29,405 nucleotides of DNA, taken from contig NZ_CALUCS010000023.1 of NCBI RefSeq assembly GCF_943914615.1, positions 1 to 29,405 of the forward strand, read 5' to 3'. Below the pieces are notes generated by a model. The model had not been told where the DNA came from. It did not search any database and saw nothing but the letters and a program-made list of their open reading frames with translations. This stretch comes from an uncultured Corynebacterium sp. GTDB lineage: Bacteria; Actinomycetota; Actinomycetes; Mycobacteriales; Mycobacteriaceae. Positions within the stretch are counted from its first letter, which is position 1; every line of letters starts with the position of its first letter. Both the position numbers and the translations under genes were made by a program. This document shows positions 6,824-14,255 of the stretch, in pieces.

Positions 6824-6997
6824 ATGTACGCGATGCTGTGGCGTAACCTGCCGGGCCCATGGTGGATCAAACTGTTGATCGTTCTTGTGCTGCTGGCGGG
6901 CATCTTCTTCCTGCTCATGGAGGTCGTGTTCCCTTGGGTCGGACCGATGATGCCCTGGACCGATGTGGGGGTCTCGGAGGGGCTGCTTAGAGCTTGA
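6824..6997 (+). CDS. 57-aa single-pass membrane protein coupled to the sortase
   Basis: A 57-codon ORF that starts at the base after the sortase stop codon, preceded by GGAGGGAG at 6811-6818. It begins MYAMLWRNLPGPWWIK, has one transmembrane helix (about 15-39) and ends in a short polar tail with TDVGVSE. From memory, small membrane proteins of this look (LPGP then a helix then FPWV and a DVTV-like end) sit next to class E sortases in other actinobacteria. The function is unknown; a partner or anchor for the sortase is an inference from coupling. Its 3' end overlaps the convergent lipoprotein gene by 11 bases. Confidence 0.8.
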   Translation: MYAMLWRNLPGPWWIKLLIVLVLLAGIFFLLMEVVFPWVGPMMPWTDVGVSEGLLRA

Positions 6998-7571
6998 GGT
7001 TCTTGATCGTCTCCTCGGCGATCTTCTGAGCCTTCACCGACTGTTCCTGTGCGGTGGTGACCACCACGGCGGTTTCGTCCTTCCACACCGCGTACACTGC
7101 GCCGGATTCCTCGTCGCCACCACGGCGCCCGCCGCTCCACCCCTCCGGGTCGAGGGCCTTCAGCGTGGAATCGATTGGCGCGGCATGGTCCACTACCGCG
7201 ATCGCATCGGAGTTGGTCCGCATGTGGCGCACCATTACCGTGGCCTGCGGGTAGTCCTCGTATGACCAAAAAACGCAGGCGGGAGGGTCGAAGCGCTCGT
7301 CCGTTCCGGTTCCGGTGAGGCGCTGGCCGTTGGTGTTCTGCAACCATTCGCCGTCTAGGTAGGGGCATACCTCCTGGCCGCCCTGGCCCACTGGCTCCGG
7401 GGCCGCGTCAATCGGCAGCTCGGTGCCCTTCACTGGGTCGACGGTACGTTCAGCGGAGGTTTCGGAGGTGGGCTCTTCGTCTCCCGTGTCCCCACAGGCG
7501 CTAACGCTGAAAGTTAGCGCGGTGCCTGCGACCAGCGCTAGGGATGCTCTTTTTATCTTGTGATGCCCCAA
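6987..7571 (-). CDS. DUF2020 lipoprotein
   Basis: A 194-aa exported lipoprotein. The signal peptide (KIKRASLALVAGTALTFSVSAC) ends in a lipobox with Cys26, followed by an acidic/Ser/Thr linker. The C-terminal domain, from about residue 68, begins CPYLDGEWLQNTNGQ and contains PPACVFWSYEDYPQATVMV and a WSGGR loop, which I recognise as the corynebacterial DUF2020 domain. No enzymatic motif is seen and the function is unknown. Start: a TTG at 7571 gives a short basic N-region and has GAGG about ten bases upstream; no ATG is available near. It is followed upstream by lsr2 on the same strand (37-base gap), so the two may be co-transcribed. Confidence 0.8.
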   Translation of the reverse strand: MGHHKIKRASLALVAGTALTFSVSACGDTGDEEPTSETSAERTVDPVKGTELPIDAAPEPVGQGGQEVCPYLDGEWLQNTNGQRLTGTGTDERFDPPACVFWSYEDYPQATVMVRHMRTNSDAIAVVDHAAPIDSTLKALDPEGWSGGRRGGDEESGAVYAVWKDETAVVVTTAQEQSVKAQKIAEETIKNLKL

Positions 7572-7608
7572 CTTCGAAAAACCTCGGATCTCTTAAAACG
7601 AAAAGCGT

Positions 7609-7953
7609 TTACTTGCCCTGGGCCTTTTCAAACTTTTCAATTACGTCGGCGGAAATGCGGCCACGCTCGGAGACTGGAACGTTGTTTTCGCGTGCCCATT
7701 CGCGGATCATACGGTTGCGCTCCGGATTGGTGTTCCGGCCAGTGGCGCGGCGTCCGGAACCACTGCGGGTCTTACGGCGAGCAACCTGAATGTAAGGCTC
7801 CAAGGCCTTCTCAAAAGCCGTCCGGTTCTTGGCGGACAAATCCAGGGTGTAATCAATTCCGTTGACGCTGAAATCAACAACATTGACTTCGTCTTCGGAA
7901 AGTGGGGCATTGTCCAGATCATCAAAGAACTGGGTAATTTCGCGGCGTGCCAT
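7609..7953 (-). CDS. lsr2: Lsr2/CgpS-family nucleoid-associated silencer
   Basis: A 114-aa xenogeneic silencer that binds AT-rich DNA and oligomerises. The N-terminal dimer/oligomer domain (about 1-58) includes FSVNGIDYTLDLS. A basic linker (59-74, RRKTRSGSGRRATGR) follows. The C-terminal domain has the IREWARENN helix and the RGR (97-99) hook that inserts into the minor groove, followed by SADVIEKFE. Length and motifs match mycobacterial Lsr2 and corynebacterial CgpS. The ATG at 7953 has AGAAGGGA about seven bases upstream. The region before the gene is markedly AT-rich, which allows autoregulation, but this is not shown. Confidence 0.96.
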   Translation of the reverse strand: MARREITQFFDDLDNAPLSEDEVNVVDFSVNGIDYTLDLSAKNRTAFEKALEPYIQVARRKTRSGSGRRATGRNTNPERNRMIREWARENNVPVSERGRISADVIEKFEKAQGK

Positions 7954-7990
7954 AGGAACATTCCCTTCTTCCAGGCGTTTGTTGGCTTTA

Positions 7991-8069
7991 CTTAGTTAAA
8001 ACCTTTCGCATCCTAGTTTAACGCATTAAAGGCAGATGTTGATGAGGTGATTTGTTTAAAGTTAAATCA
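7991..8069. promoter_or_regulatory. AT-rich region upstream of lsr2 with repeated GTTAAA/GTTTAA and a dyad
   Basis: The motif GTTAAA or GTTTAA occurs at 7995-8000, 8016-8021, 8054-8059 and 8061-8066. TGATTT (8048-8053) and AAATCA (8064-8069) form an inverted repeat around the last two. The area is far poorer in GC than the coding DNA around it. It may hold the lsr2 promoter and silencer binding sites; no clean -35/-10 pair can be assigned. No gene is visible between 7954 and 8168. Confidence 0.4.
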
Positions 8070-8110
8070 TCTGTAAAGGTGCTGGAAAAGGTGGCGTCAT
8101 TAAGAAAAGA

Positions 8111-8148
8111 ATAAATAAAAAATACCCCCAGGTGTGTGCCTGAGGGTA
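8111..8148 (-). terminator. Intrinsic terminator of the PhoD gene
   Basis: On the minus strand TACCCTCAGG pairs with CCTGGGGGTA (8148-8139 with 8132-8123, one mismatch) around a 6-nt loop. A run of six T residues and further T-rich sequence follow (8122-8111). It lies about 20 bases past the phoD stop. Confidence 0.85.
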
Positions 8149-8168
8149 ATAAAGCGCCTAAACGCTTT

Positions 8169-9941
8169 TTAGCGAGCGGAGTGCTTAGCCGGGTCGATGC
8201 GCACGTTGGAGGTGTGAATGCCCTCGCCCCATTTGGTGGTGGCGGCCTTGCCGAAGTGCAGCGGCTGGTTCGGCTTCAGCTTGCCGTCCGGAGCCAGGAA
8301 GATCCAGTTAGCGTCCACCGCATCCTTCGTTACCCGCACGACCGTGTAGCCGTGGGAGTCGAAGTCCAGGTACTTCACGTGGCGGTTCATGTTGGTGAAG
8401 GCGTACTCCACGGTGTGGGACAGCGCGTTATCCTCCGGCAACTTCAGAATGTCGTCGATGTTGGAGGAGGTAACGGAGGTACAAACGATCTCCACGCCTG
8501 CGGTACCGCCGTTCGGGTAGGTGCCCGGCTTGGCCGGGATGTCGTTGGCCCAGGAGGAGTGGATGTCGCCGGTCAGCCAGACCGTGTTACGGATCTTGTT
8601 GTCCACCAGGTACTTGATCACGCGGCGACGCTCTGCGGCGTAGCCATCCCACTGGTCGAAGTTGTAGGGCATGCCCTCTTCCGGCAGTCCCAGCAGCTGG
8701 GTGACGGCCTTGGTGGCCTCCGGATCCAGCGGCGGAATCAGAACCGGGCTGAACATCACGGAGTTGCCGATGAAGTTCCAGCGAGCTGTCGACGTGGACA
8801 GCTTCTTGGTCAGCCACCCGAACTGCTCGGAGCCCAACATGGTGCGGGACTCGTCGTCGGTTTTGCGGGCGGAGGTGAAGCCGGGCTTCTCGTTGCGGTA
8901 GGTGCGCAGATCCAGCATGTTCAGCTCGACTAGGTTGCCGAAGGACAGGTTGCGGTAGATGTGGCCCTTCTCGGACAGCGGGGTGGCGCGGATCGGCAGC
9001 CACTCCAGGTAGGCCTGCATGGCGGCATTGCGGCGGGGGATGAAGTCGCCCTCCTTGTCCGCCTGGTGATTCTCCGCACCGTGGGACCAGTTATCGTTGG
9101 CAACCTCGTGGTCATCCCAGGTGACGATCCACGGGCACGCGGCGTGCGCGGCCTGCAGGTCCGGGTCGGTGTGGTGCTGGGCGTAGCGCTGGCGGTAGTC
9201 GGCCAGGGAGACGATCTCGTTTGCCGGCTCGTGCAGGCGGACAGAGCCGGTCTTACCGGTGTATTCACCACGTGGATACTCGTAAATGTAGTCGCCGACG
9301 TGCAGCGCGTAGTCGATGTCGCCACGCTTGGCCATATCGCGGTAGGCGCTGAAGAAACCGGCCTCCCAGTTGGAGCAGCTAAACAGCGCGAAGCGCAGTT
9401 CGGAAACGTCGGCGCCCCTGGCCGGTGCGGTGCGGGTCTTGCCGACCGGGGAGGTGTGACCCTTACGGGGGCCGTCGACGGTGGTGAAGCGGTAGAAGTA
9501 GCCGGTGTAGGGCTTCAGGCCGCGGGCTTCTACCTTCACGGTCATGTCGCCGGCAGGCTCCGCCTTGGCGGTGCCGGAAGTGACGATCTGGGTGAACTTT
9601 TCGTCGCTGGCGACCTCCCACTTGACGTTGGTGGCCTGGCCTTCGCCATCACCCGGGTAGTCGTTTTCGTTGGAGGTTACGCGGGTCCACAGCAGCACGC
9701 TATCCGGGTATGGGTCACCGGAAGCAACGCCGTGCTGGAAGGCCTCCTTGCCCATCTTCTTGTTGATGGGCGGGTTAGCGGGCTTGGCGGAGCCCAGCGG
9801 CGCGGCAGAGGCGGTGGAGTTGGCCGCAACGGCGCCGATGCCGGCGGCAGCCGCACCGGCCGCACTGGTTTGTAGGACTTGGCGGCGGGTGAACTGGCCG
9901 GACCTGGCCGGGGTGGAGTTTTCCTGAGGCTTGTTCGTCAT
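8169..9941 (-). CDS. phoD: Tat-exported alkaline phosphatase/phosphodiesterase, PhoD family
   Basis: A 590-aa secreted enzyme that releases phosphate from phosphomono- or diesters outside the cell. The Tat signal FTRRQVLQTSAAG (twin Arg 19-20) leads to an Ala-rich helix and a likely cleavage after ASA near 46. The N-terminal PhoD domain starts at about residue 65 (FQHGVASGDPYPDSVLLWTRV). Metal-site segments of the family are present: LFSCSNWE, LHVGDYIYEY, TWDDHEVANDNW and WLTGDIHSSW; the known enzyme uses Fe3+ and Ca2+. Two downstream methionines were not preferred because they would remove the signal. The gene follows the basic coiled-coil gene at 10003 after 61 bases and ends at a terminator. 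Phosphate control is plausible for the family, but I see no certain PhoR-type site. Confidence 0.94.
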   Translation of the reverse strand: MTNKPQENSTPARSGQFTRRQVLQTSAAGAAAAGIGAVAANSTASAAPLGSAKPANPPINKKMGKEAFQHGVASGDPYPDSVLLWTRVTSNENDYPGDGEGQATNVKWEVASDEKFTQIVTSGTAKAEPAGDMTVKVEARGLKPYTGYFYRFTTVDGPRKGHTSPVGKTRTAPARGADVSELRFALFSCSNWEAGFFSAYRDMAKRGDIDYALHVGDYIYEYPRGEYTGKTGSVRLHEPANEIVSLADYRQRYAQHHTDPDLQAAHAACPWIVTWDDHEVANDNWSHGAENHQADKEGDFIPRRNAAMQAYLEWLPIRATPLSEKGHIYRNLSFGNLVELNMLDLRTYRNEKPGFTSARKTDDESRTMLGSEQFGWLTKKLSTSTARWNFIGNSVMFSPVLIPPLDPEATKAVTQLLGLPEEGMPYNFDQWDGYAAERRRVIKYLVDNKIRNTVWLTGDIHSSWANDIPAKPGTYPNGGTAGVEIVCTSVTSSNIDDILKLPEDNALSHTVEYAFTNMNRHVKYLDFDSHGYTVVRVTKDAVDANWIFLAPDGKLKPNQPLHFGKAATTKWGEGIHTSNVRIDPAKHSAR

Positions 9942-10002
9942 AGCCTAATAAAACCACGCGTAAACGGGTTTCGCTTGGTGAGATCCCCCGCTTGGGCTAG
10001 CC

Positions 10003-10629
10003 CTACTTGCGCTTGGCCTTAATCTGGGCCTCCACCAGATCCAGCTCGTTGGATACGGAACGCAGCATACGCTTCGCCTGGCCGTCGTTCATGGAGCGGG
10101 AGTTTTCGACGGCCGTATCCAGGTCGTCCATCCGCTCGGAGATGTCCTTAGCGAAGCCGGTCGGCACGCCATCGTCCAGGGACTTACGGATTCTCTTGAT
10201 GCGGGCCTGCTGCAGGCCGCCATCGCCAGGGAACTGGGCGGTTGCCTTGGTGGCCAGGCCGCTGCGGCGAGCCGCGGAGCTGTTGGAGGCCTCTTGCAGG
10301 GCGGTTGCGCCACGGTAGAACAGTGGGATGGCGAAAGGAGCGGCCACGCGGGCAGCGCCGGCGATCTTCAGCACATTCTTGGCGTTGAAGCGACCGGCCT
10401 TGATCTGCTCCAGCGAAGCCTTCGCCATCTTCTCGTTGTGCTTGCGCTGAGCCTTGAGCTCTTTGGCATCCATCTTGCGCACCTGCTTGGCCGTCTTACG
10501 CAGGTAGGCCTCCTTGCGCTTCTCTAGCTTCGAGTCGGCCTTTACTTGTGCCTTGGCGCGAACCTTCGCTGCCTTCTCGATGGCCTTCTTTTCCTGACGG
10601 CGCTTGCGCATACCGCTGAGCAGTCCCAT
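10003..10629 (-). CDS. Basic coiled-coil protein of unknown function (DUF6474-like)
   Basis: A 208-aa protein. The first 85 residues are strongly basic and helical (Lys/Arg/Ala/Glu-rich, e.g. MRKRRQEKKAIEKAAKVRAK), probably a coiled coil. A short hydrophobic stretch (about 88-108, KIAGAARVAAPFAIPLFY) may touch the membrane. The rest is helical and mixed-charge. It fits my recollection of a Corynebacterium-restricted family (DUF6474); no motif suggests an enzyme. The ATG at 10629 is preceded by GGAG at a 5-base spacing. It is divergent from the RecB-like gene and lies upstream of phoD on the same strand. Confidence 0.75.
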   Translation of the reverse strand: MGLLSGMRKRRQEKKAIEKAAKVRAKAQVKADSKLEKRKEAYLRKTAKQVRKMDAKELKAQRKHNEKMAKASLEQIKAGRFNAKNVLKIAGAARVAAPFAIPLFYRGATALQEASNSSAARRSGLATKATAQFPGDGGLQQARIKRIRKSLDDGVPTGFAKDISERMDDLDTAVENSRSMNDGQAKRMLRSVSNELDLVEAQIKAKRK

Positions 10630-10645
10630 GTCACTCCGATGCGAA

Positions 10646-10667
10646 TTGATCTGTCTTGATCTGTCTT
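10646..10667. repeat. 10-bp direct repeat TTGATCTGTC, two full copies
   Basis: TTGATCTGTC occurs at 10646-10655 and immediately again at 10656-10665, followed by TT. It sits 17 bases upstream of the start of the minus-strand gene, in the divergent promoter region. Confidence 0.8.
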
Positions 10668-10700
10668 ACTGTTCAACCAGATTACTTAAGAAACATCTTT

Positions 10701-10723
10701 ACTGTACTTGCTTCACTGTACTT
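10701..10723. repeat. ACTGTACTT direct repeat with 14-bp period
   Basis: ACTGTACTT occurs at 10701-10709 and 10715-10723. The 174-base divergent region 10630-10803 otherwise contains no gene; the -10-like TAGGCT at 10787-10792 may serve the RecB-like gene. Confidence 0.7.
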
Positions 10724-10803
10724 CGACACCCCGGGGCGGAAGGCTTAACCCTCTGGGGAGGCGCACTGCCTGTCCGGTGGACGCGCTAGGCTTAGAAACT
10801 ATT

Positions 10804-12480
10804 GTGAGCCTGCCTGAAGATCTTCCGCCGCTCGGCCCTAGCGACCTCGTGGGCTGCCGCCACCGTGCGGCACTGCGGCGTCAGCACAAACGGCGCCACC
10901 AAGAGCAGCGGAAACAATCGGCCAACCCGCGCATCCACATCGCACGGGACCTCGAGGCCTATGTGGAGGCCGTCCAGCACAAAGCCAACGCGGTGCTCCG
11001 CCGAGAGCAGGTGTTTCGGCGCCTGCCGAGTAAACCGCGGATCGGCGACAAAGTGTTCCCCACCAGGGTGGATATTGACCCCAGCGAGTCCGATACCGCC
11101 GTCGAGCAGACCCTGGAGGCGCTAGCTTCCGGCGCTCGACTGATCACTCGCCCCGTGCTGGCCGAAGGGCCTTTTCGGGTGGAGTTGGACCTGCTTGTTC
11201 GCGCGGACCGGGGCAAGGGGGTCGACGAGTTTATGCAGTACACGCCCGTCGCCATCTCCTCGCACTCCGTGGCTCGTCGCGCCCGGGCCACACAGCTGGC
11301 GGATTGCCGGGTGACGGACGTCGGTGCCCTGGGGCTGGCAGTGCCGGCGCCAATCGACTTCCGCCACCGCGCCGCCGCCGGGGACGCCCAAAAGGTGGCC
11401 ATCGCCCACGTCGTACTGCGACAATGGGGTTTCGCCGCCAGCACCGTTGCACTTATCGGTCGCGCCGGGCCGGGCAGGCCACGCTGTTTCTTTTTTGACG
11501 CCCCCTCCGTGCTCCCCGGCCTGCAGGCCGCGTTGGAGGAACCGATACCGACCGGGCCACGCAGGATCAAGGAATGCCAGACCTGCGAATTCCATAATCA
11601 CTGCCGGGCCCAATTGCTGCAGGCGCAGGAGATCAGCCTGCTGCTGCCGGGGGATAAAGCCCGCAAGTGGCGAGAGAAGGGAATCGAAACTCTCCCGCAG
11701 CTGGCGGCTTCCGGGAACGGGGAACAGGCAGAGCTGGCGCAAGCCTGGATGGATGGGCAGGTGGCCTTGCGCCGCCCGAAGAAGAATTGGCTGGAACAGC
11801 CGGAACTGTGGGGCGGTAGCGCGCGGAACGCCACGGGGGGCTTGCGCGACTGGGTGGAGATTGACGTGGATATGGAGGCCCACCCCAACCGCGGCACGTT
11901 CCTCTGGGGTACCTTTGACGGCTCGCGCTACATCGGGTTCGGGGACTTTAGCCGGGATGGCGATGAAGGCCAACACGTTGCCGAGTTCTGGCACTGGCTG
12001 CAAACGCAGAAAGAGCGCGCCCTGGGGGAGGGAAAGAATTTCCAGGTGTGGGTGTATGCCGCGCAGGGGGAAAACCACTGGCTGCGCCACGCCGCCGAGC
12101 GCTATGGCGGGCGCCGCTACGCGGTCGCGGGCACCAACGTGAAGGTGACCATGCCCACGCTGGAGGAGGTGAATTCCTTCATCGCCTCCGAGCACTGGTG
12201 CGACTGTTTCGGCCTGGTGAAAAAGGCGCTGGCACCCACGGACTCGCTGGGGCTAAAGACGATCGCGCCGCTGGCGGGGTTCGAGTTCAGCCAGGCGGGC
12301 ATCAACGGCAAGGCTGCGGTGGAACTGTTTGAACAGGCCATCGGCGGATCCCGCAGTACGGCGCAGGCAGCCAGGCGTAAGCTGGAGCGCTACAACGCCG
12401 ACGACTGTGTGGCGACCGCGGCGGTTCGCGCGTGGCTGCGCCGGGGCGCGCCGGGATTGCGGGAGCTGCGGCGTCAATAA
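10804..12480 (+). CDS. TM0106-family RecB-like nuclease fused to RNase H-like domain
   Basis: A 558-aa protein with two parts. The N-terminal part resembles the RecB/Cas4-type nuclease fold: Cys18 in SDLVGCRHRAALRR and, far downstream, a C-x2-C-x5-C set (ECQTCEFHNHC, about residues 258-268) that would make a four-Cys Fe-S site. RVELDLLVR supplies an Asp, but where a PD-(D/E)xK nuclease should have ExK the protein reads YTPVAISSH. The C-terminal part begins near WVEIDVDMEA, contains FLWGTFDG and ends with YNADDCVATAAVRAWL, resembling YprB-type RNase H-like exonuclease domains. The likely role is nucleic-acid processing, with cleavage by the first domain doubtful. GTG at 10804 is chosen as start because the preceding reading frame is not protein-like and SLPEDLPPLGPSDL opens the family's domain. 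msrA follows after 15 bases. Confidence 0.85.
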   Translation: MSLPEDLPPLGPSDLVGCRHRAALRRQHKRRHQEQRKQSANPRIHIARDLEAYVEAVQHKANAVLRREQVFRRLPSKPRIGDKVFPTRVDIDPSESDTAVEQTLEALASGARLITRPVLAEGPFRVELDLLVRADRGKGVDEFMQYTPVAISSHSVARRARATQLADCRVTDVGALGLAVPAPIDFRHRAAAGDAQKVAIAHVVLRQWGFAASTVALIGRAGPGRPRCFFFDAPSVLPGLQAALEEPIPTGPRRIKECQTCEFHNHCRAQLLQAQEISLLLPGDKARKWREKGIETLPQLAASGNGEQAELAQAWMDGQVALRRPKKNWLEQPELWGGSARNATGGLRDWVEIDVDMEAHPNRGTFLWGTFDGSRYIGFGDFSRDGDEGQHVAEFWHWLQTQKERALGEGKNFQVWVYAAQGENHWLRHAAERYGGRRYAVAGTNVKVTMPTLEEVNSFIASEHWCDCFGLVKKALAPTDSLGLKTIAPLAGFEFSQAGINGKAAVELFEQAIGGSRSTAQAARRKLERYNADDCVATAAVRAWLRRGAPGLRELRRQ

Positions 12481-12495
12481 GAAAGGGGACAAGGC

Positions 12496-13224
12496 ATGAC
12501 GAACTTCTTCGAACGCATCATGGCGCTCAATAGCCAGGGACCGTACCGGGCTGAAAGAGTCGGGCCGAAGGACGCGCTGAAGGGCGGGCGCGCGCCCGTG
12601 CTGGAGAACCCGCAGCCGAATGTGGTTTTGGGGACACCGCTTTCCGGCCTGGAGGATAGCTACTGGACTGAGGCCGCCGGGCTAGAGCAACCCGCGCAGA
12701 TCGTCCTGGGTCTGGGCTGCTTCTGGGGTGTAGAGCGCATGTTCTGGGGTGTGGACGGAGTGTGGGGGACTTCCGTGGGCTATGCGGGCGGCTACACACC
12801 GAACCCCACTTACCGCGAGGTCTGCACCGGACGGACCGGCCACGCCGAGGTGGTGCGGATTGTCTTCGACGCCGCCGCGGTGAGCCTGGAACAACTGCTG
12901 CAGATCGCCTTTGAAAACCACGACCCTACGCAGGGCGATCGGCAGGGTAACGACGTGGGCACGCAGTATCGCTCGTGCGTGTACGCGCAGGATGCCGAAC
13001 AGTTGGGGCGCGTGCGGCAGGCCATCGAGGGCTGGCGGCAGCGCTTTAGCGACGCGGGCTTCGGGGAGATCACCACGGAAGTTGCCGAGCTGGCGGAGAT
13101 TGGCGACGGGCAGTACTACCTGGCCGAGGACGAGCATCAGCAGTACCTACACAAGCACCCCGGCGGGTACTGCAACCACGGACCTAATGGCGTGAGTTGC
13201 CCCGTCGGGGTGCTGGGGGACTAG
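12496..13224 (+). CDS. msrA: Peptide-methionine (S)-S-oxide reductase MsrA
   Basis: A 242-aa cytoplasmic repair enzyme that reduces methionine-S-sulfoxide. The catalytic GCFWG motif lies at 74-78 (Cys75), followed by GYAGGYTPNPTYREVC, TGHAEVV, NHDPTQGDRQGNDVGTQYRS and YLAEDEHQQYL. Two Cys near the C-terminus (GYCNHG and VSCPVG) fit the resolving cysteines used with thioredoxin or mycoredoxin. About 65 residues precede the core domain; this is longer than in compact MsrA forms but common in actinobacteria. The ATG at 12496 follows GAAAGGGG by about six bases. A second in-frame ATG lies eight codons on. It is probably co-transcribed with the RecB-like gene and convergent with the next gene. Confidence 0.96.
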   Translation: MTNFFERIMALNSQGPYRAERVGPKDALKGGRAPVLENPQPNVVLGTPLSGLEDSYWTEAAGLEQPAQIVLGLGCFWGVERMFWGVDGVWGTSVGYAGGYTPNPTYREVCTGRTGHAEVVRIVFDAAAVSLEQLLQIAFENHDPTQGDRQGNDVGTQYRSCVYAQDAEQLGRVRQAIEGWRQRFSDAGFGEITTEVAELAEIGDGQYYLAEDEHQQYLHKHPGGYCNHGPNGVSCPVGVLGD

Positions 13225-13244
13225 CGAGCCGGCGACTGTTGGCT

Positions 13245-14006
13245 CTACTTGGGGAGGTTCTGGTTCGGAATGCGCCCCTCCGGCACGACCTTGCTGCCGT
13301 TCCAGCGGAAGGTGACGTCTGAGTAGTACTTACCAGCATTCACATTGGCATCGCCAGATTCCTGCAGCGCCTCCCAGTCGCGCATGCGCACCGTGACGGA
13401 AGAATCCGTGGCGGACAGCACCTCGGCCTGCTGGGCTGTGTCTGAGCCAACCCCGATGTACTTGCCCTTGTGGAAGAGCATCAGCTGGGTCCGGAACTGG
13501 CTATTGCCCTGCTGTGCCTGGGTGATCAGCGCGTAGCTGAGGTCGTTGCAGGGGTTGTAGTTCGACTCGCCCGTGGGCTTCCAGCCGAACTGGTTTGGCG
13601 GCAGCTTGCTGATGTTGTTCGCGATCTCCGGGGAGTCCGGCTGTTCGGAGCAGCCCTGGTTGCCGCCATCGGCGCCACCTTCGTCAGCGCCGCCTTCGGC
13701 TTCCTCGCCTTCAGCGGGGTTCGGCATTGCGGCGTTTTCGGTGTTCGCACCTTCTGCATTCTGGTCGTTGCCTTCCTTGGGCGCTTCGCCCTTGTCGGCG
13801 GAGCCAGCGTCCGTGGCTTCCGCGTTGGAGGTTGCAGATGCAGCGGGAGCGCCTTCATCGTTGCCTTCGTCGCCGCAGGCTGCAGTGCCCAGCAACAGGC
13901 CGGTCAGGGCGACCACGGCACCAAACTGACGGGTGCGGCGACCACCGCGCGTGCGCTGGGAATCGGGGGAGTGGTTGGAACGGATGGTTCGTACTTGAGC
14001 CTTCAT
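13245..14006 (-). CDS. LppP/LprE-family lipoprotein with acidic linker
   Basis: A 253-aa exported lipoprotein. A basic N-region of 27 residues precedes the hydrophobic segment FGAVVALTGLLLGTAAC with lipobox Cys44. Residues 46-117 form a low-complexity linker rich in Glu, Ala, Gly and Asn that probably spans the wall. The C-terminal domain (about 130-253) has NPCNDLSYALI, QLMLFHKGKYIGVGSDTA and YYSDVTFRWNGSKVVPEG, which match the LppP/LprE family of mycobacteria. The function is unknown. The ATG at 14006 has GGAGAAG five to six bases upstream. It is convergent with msrA. Confidence 0.85.
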   Translation of the reverse strand: MKAQVRTIRSNHSPDSQRTRGGRRTRQFGAVVALTGLLLGTAACGDEGNDEGAPAASATSNAEATDAGSADKGEAPKEGNDQNAEGANTENAAMPNPAEGEEAEGGADEGGADGGNQGCSEQPDSPEIANNISKLPPNQFGWKPTGESNYNPCNDLSYALITQAQQGNSQFRTQLMLFHKGKYIGVGSDTAQQAEVLSATDSSVTVRMRDWEALQESGDANVNAGKYYSDVTFRWNGSKVVPEGRIPNQNLPK

Positions 14007-14138
14007 GGTTCTTCTCCAATCTCAGGTGGGTGTGTAGGTGACTTGTGGGCCAGCCGGCTAGGTCCCATTGAGCGCGTGAAGTGAGTGAGTGCTCGTTTAA
14101 GGAACCGTTCGCCTAGCCCGGAGCGTTTCTAGGTACGC

Positions 14139-14188
14139 AAAAGGCCCTGTATCAAATTGCCGGAAAAGCTTCCGGCGGATACAGGGCC
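14139..14188 (-). terminator. Two-tier hairpin terminator downstream of sodA
   Basis: An 11-bp perfect outer stem (14143-14153 with 14178-14188) encloses a second 7-bp stem, GCCGGAA/TTCCGGC (14159-14165 with 14170-14176). On the minus strand the structure is followed by TTTT (14142-14139), so it most likely ends the sodA transcript. The rest of 14007-14255 holds no gene. Confidence 0.8.
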
Positions 14189-14211
14189 AGCTCTATTTAG
14201 TTTTCAGTGCT

Positions 14212-14233
14212 GGGGCGCCAATCAAGGCGCCCC
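14212..14233. other. GC-rich hairpin next to sodA stop
   Basis: GGGGCGCC (14212-14219) and GGCGCCCC (14226-14233) form a perfect 8-bp stem with a 6-nt loop, 22 bases past the sodA stop. No T tract follows on either strand; it may stabilise the 3' end of the sodA mRNA. Confidence 0.6.
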
Positions 14234-14255
14234 TTGAGGCAGTTTTACTGCTGGG

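Noticed and set aside
8136..9875. Long plus-strand ORFs (265 and 304 codons) opposite phoD
   Set aside because: Mirror frames of a high-GC coding region; no family motif, while phoD on the other strand shows a Tat signal and metal-site motifs.
11122..12195. 357-codon minus-strand ORF opposite the RecB-like gene
   Set aside because: Low-complexity His/Gly/Arg-rich translation typical of antisense GC-rich DNA; the plus strand has the Cys cluster and the RNase H-like motifs.
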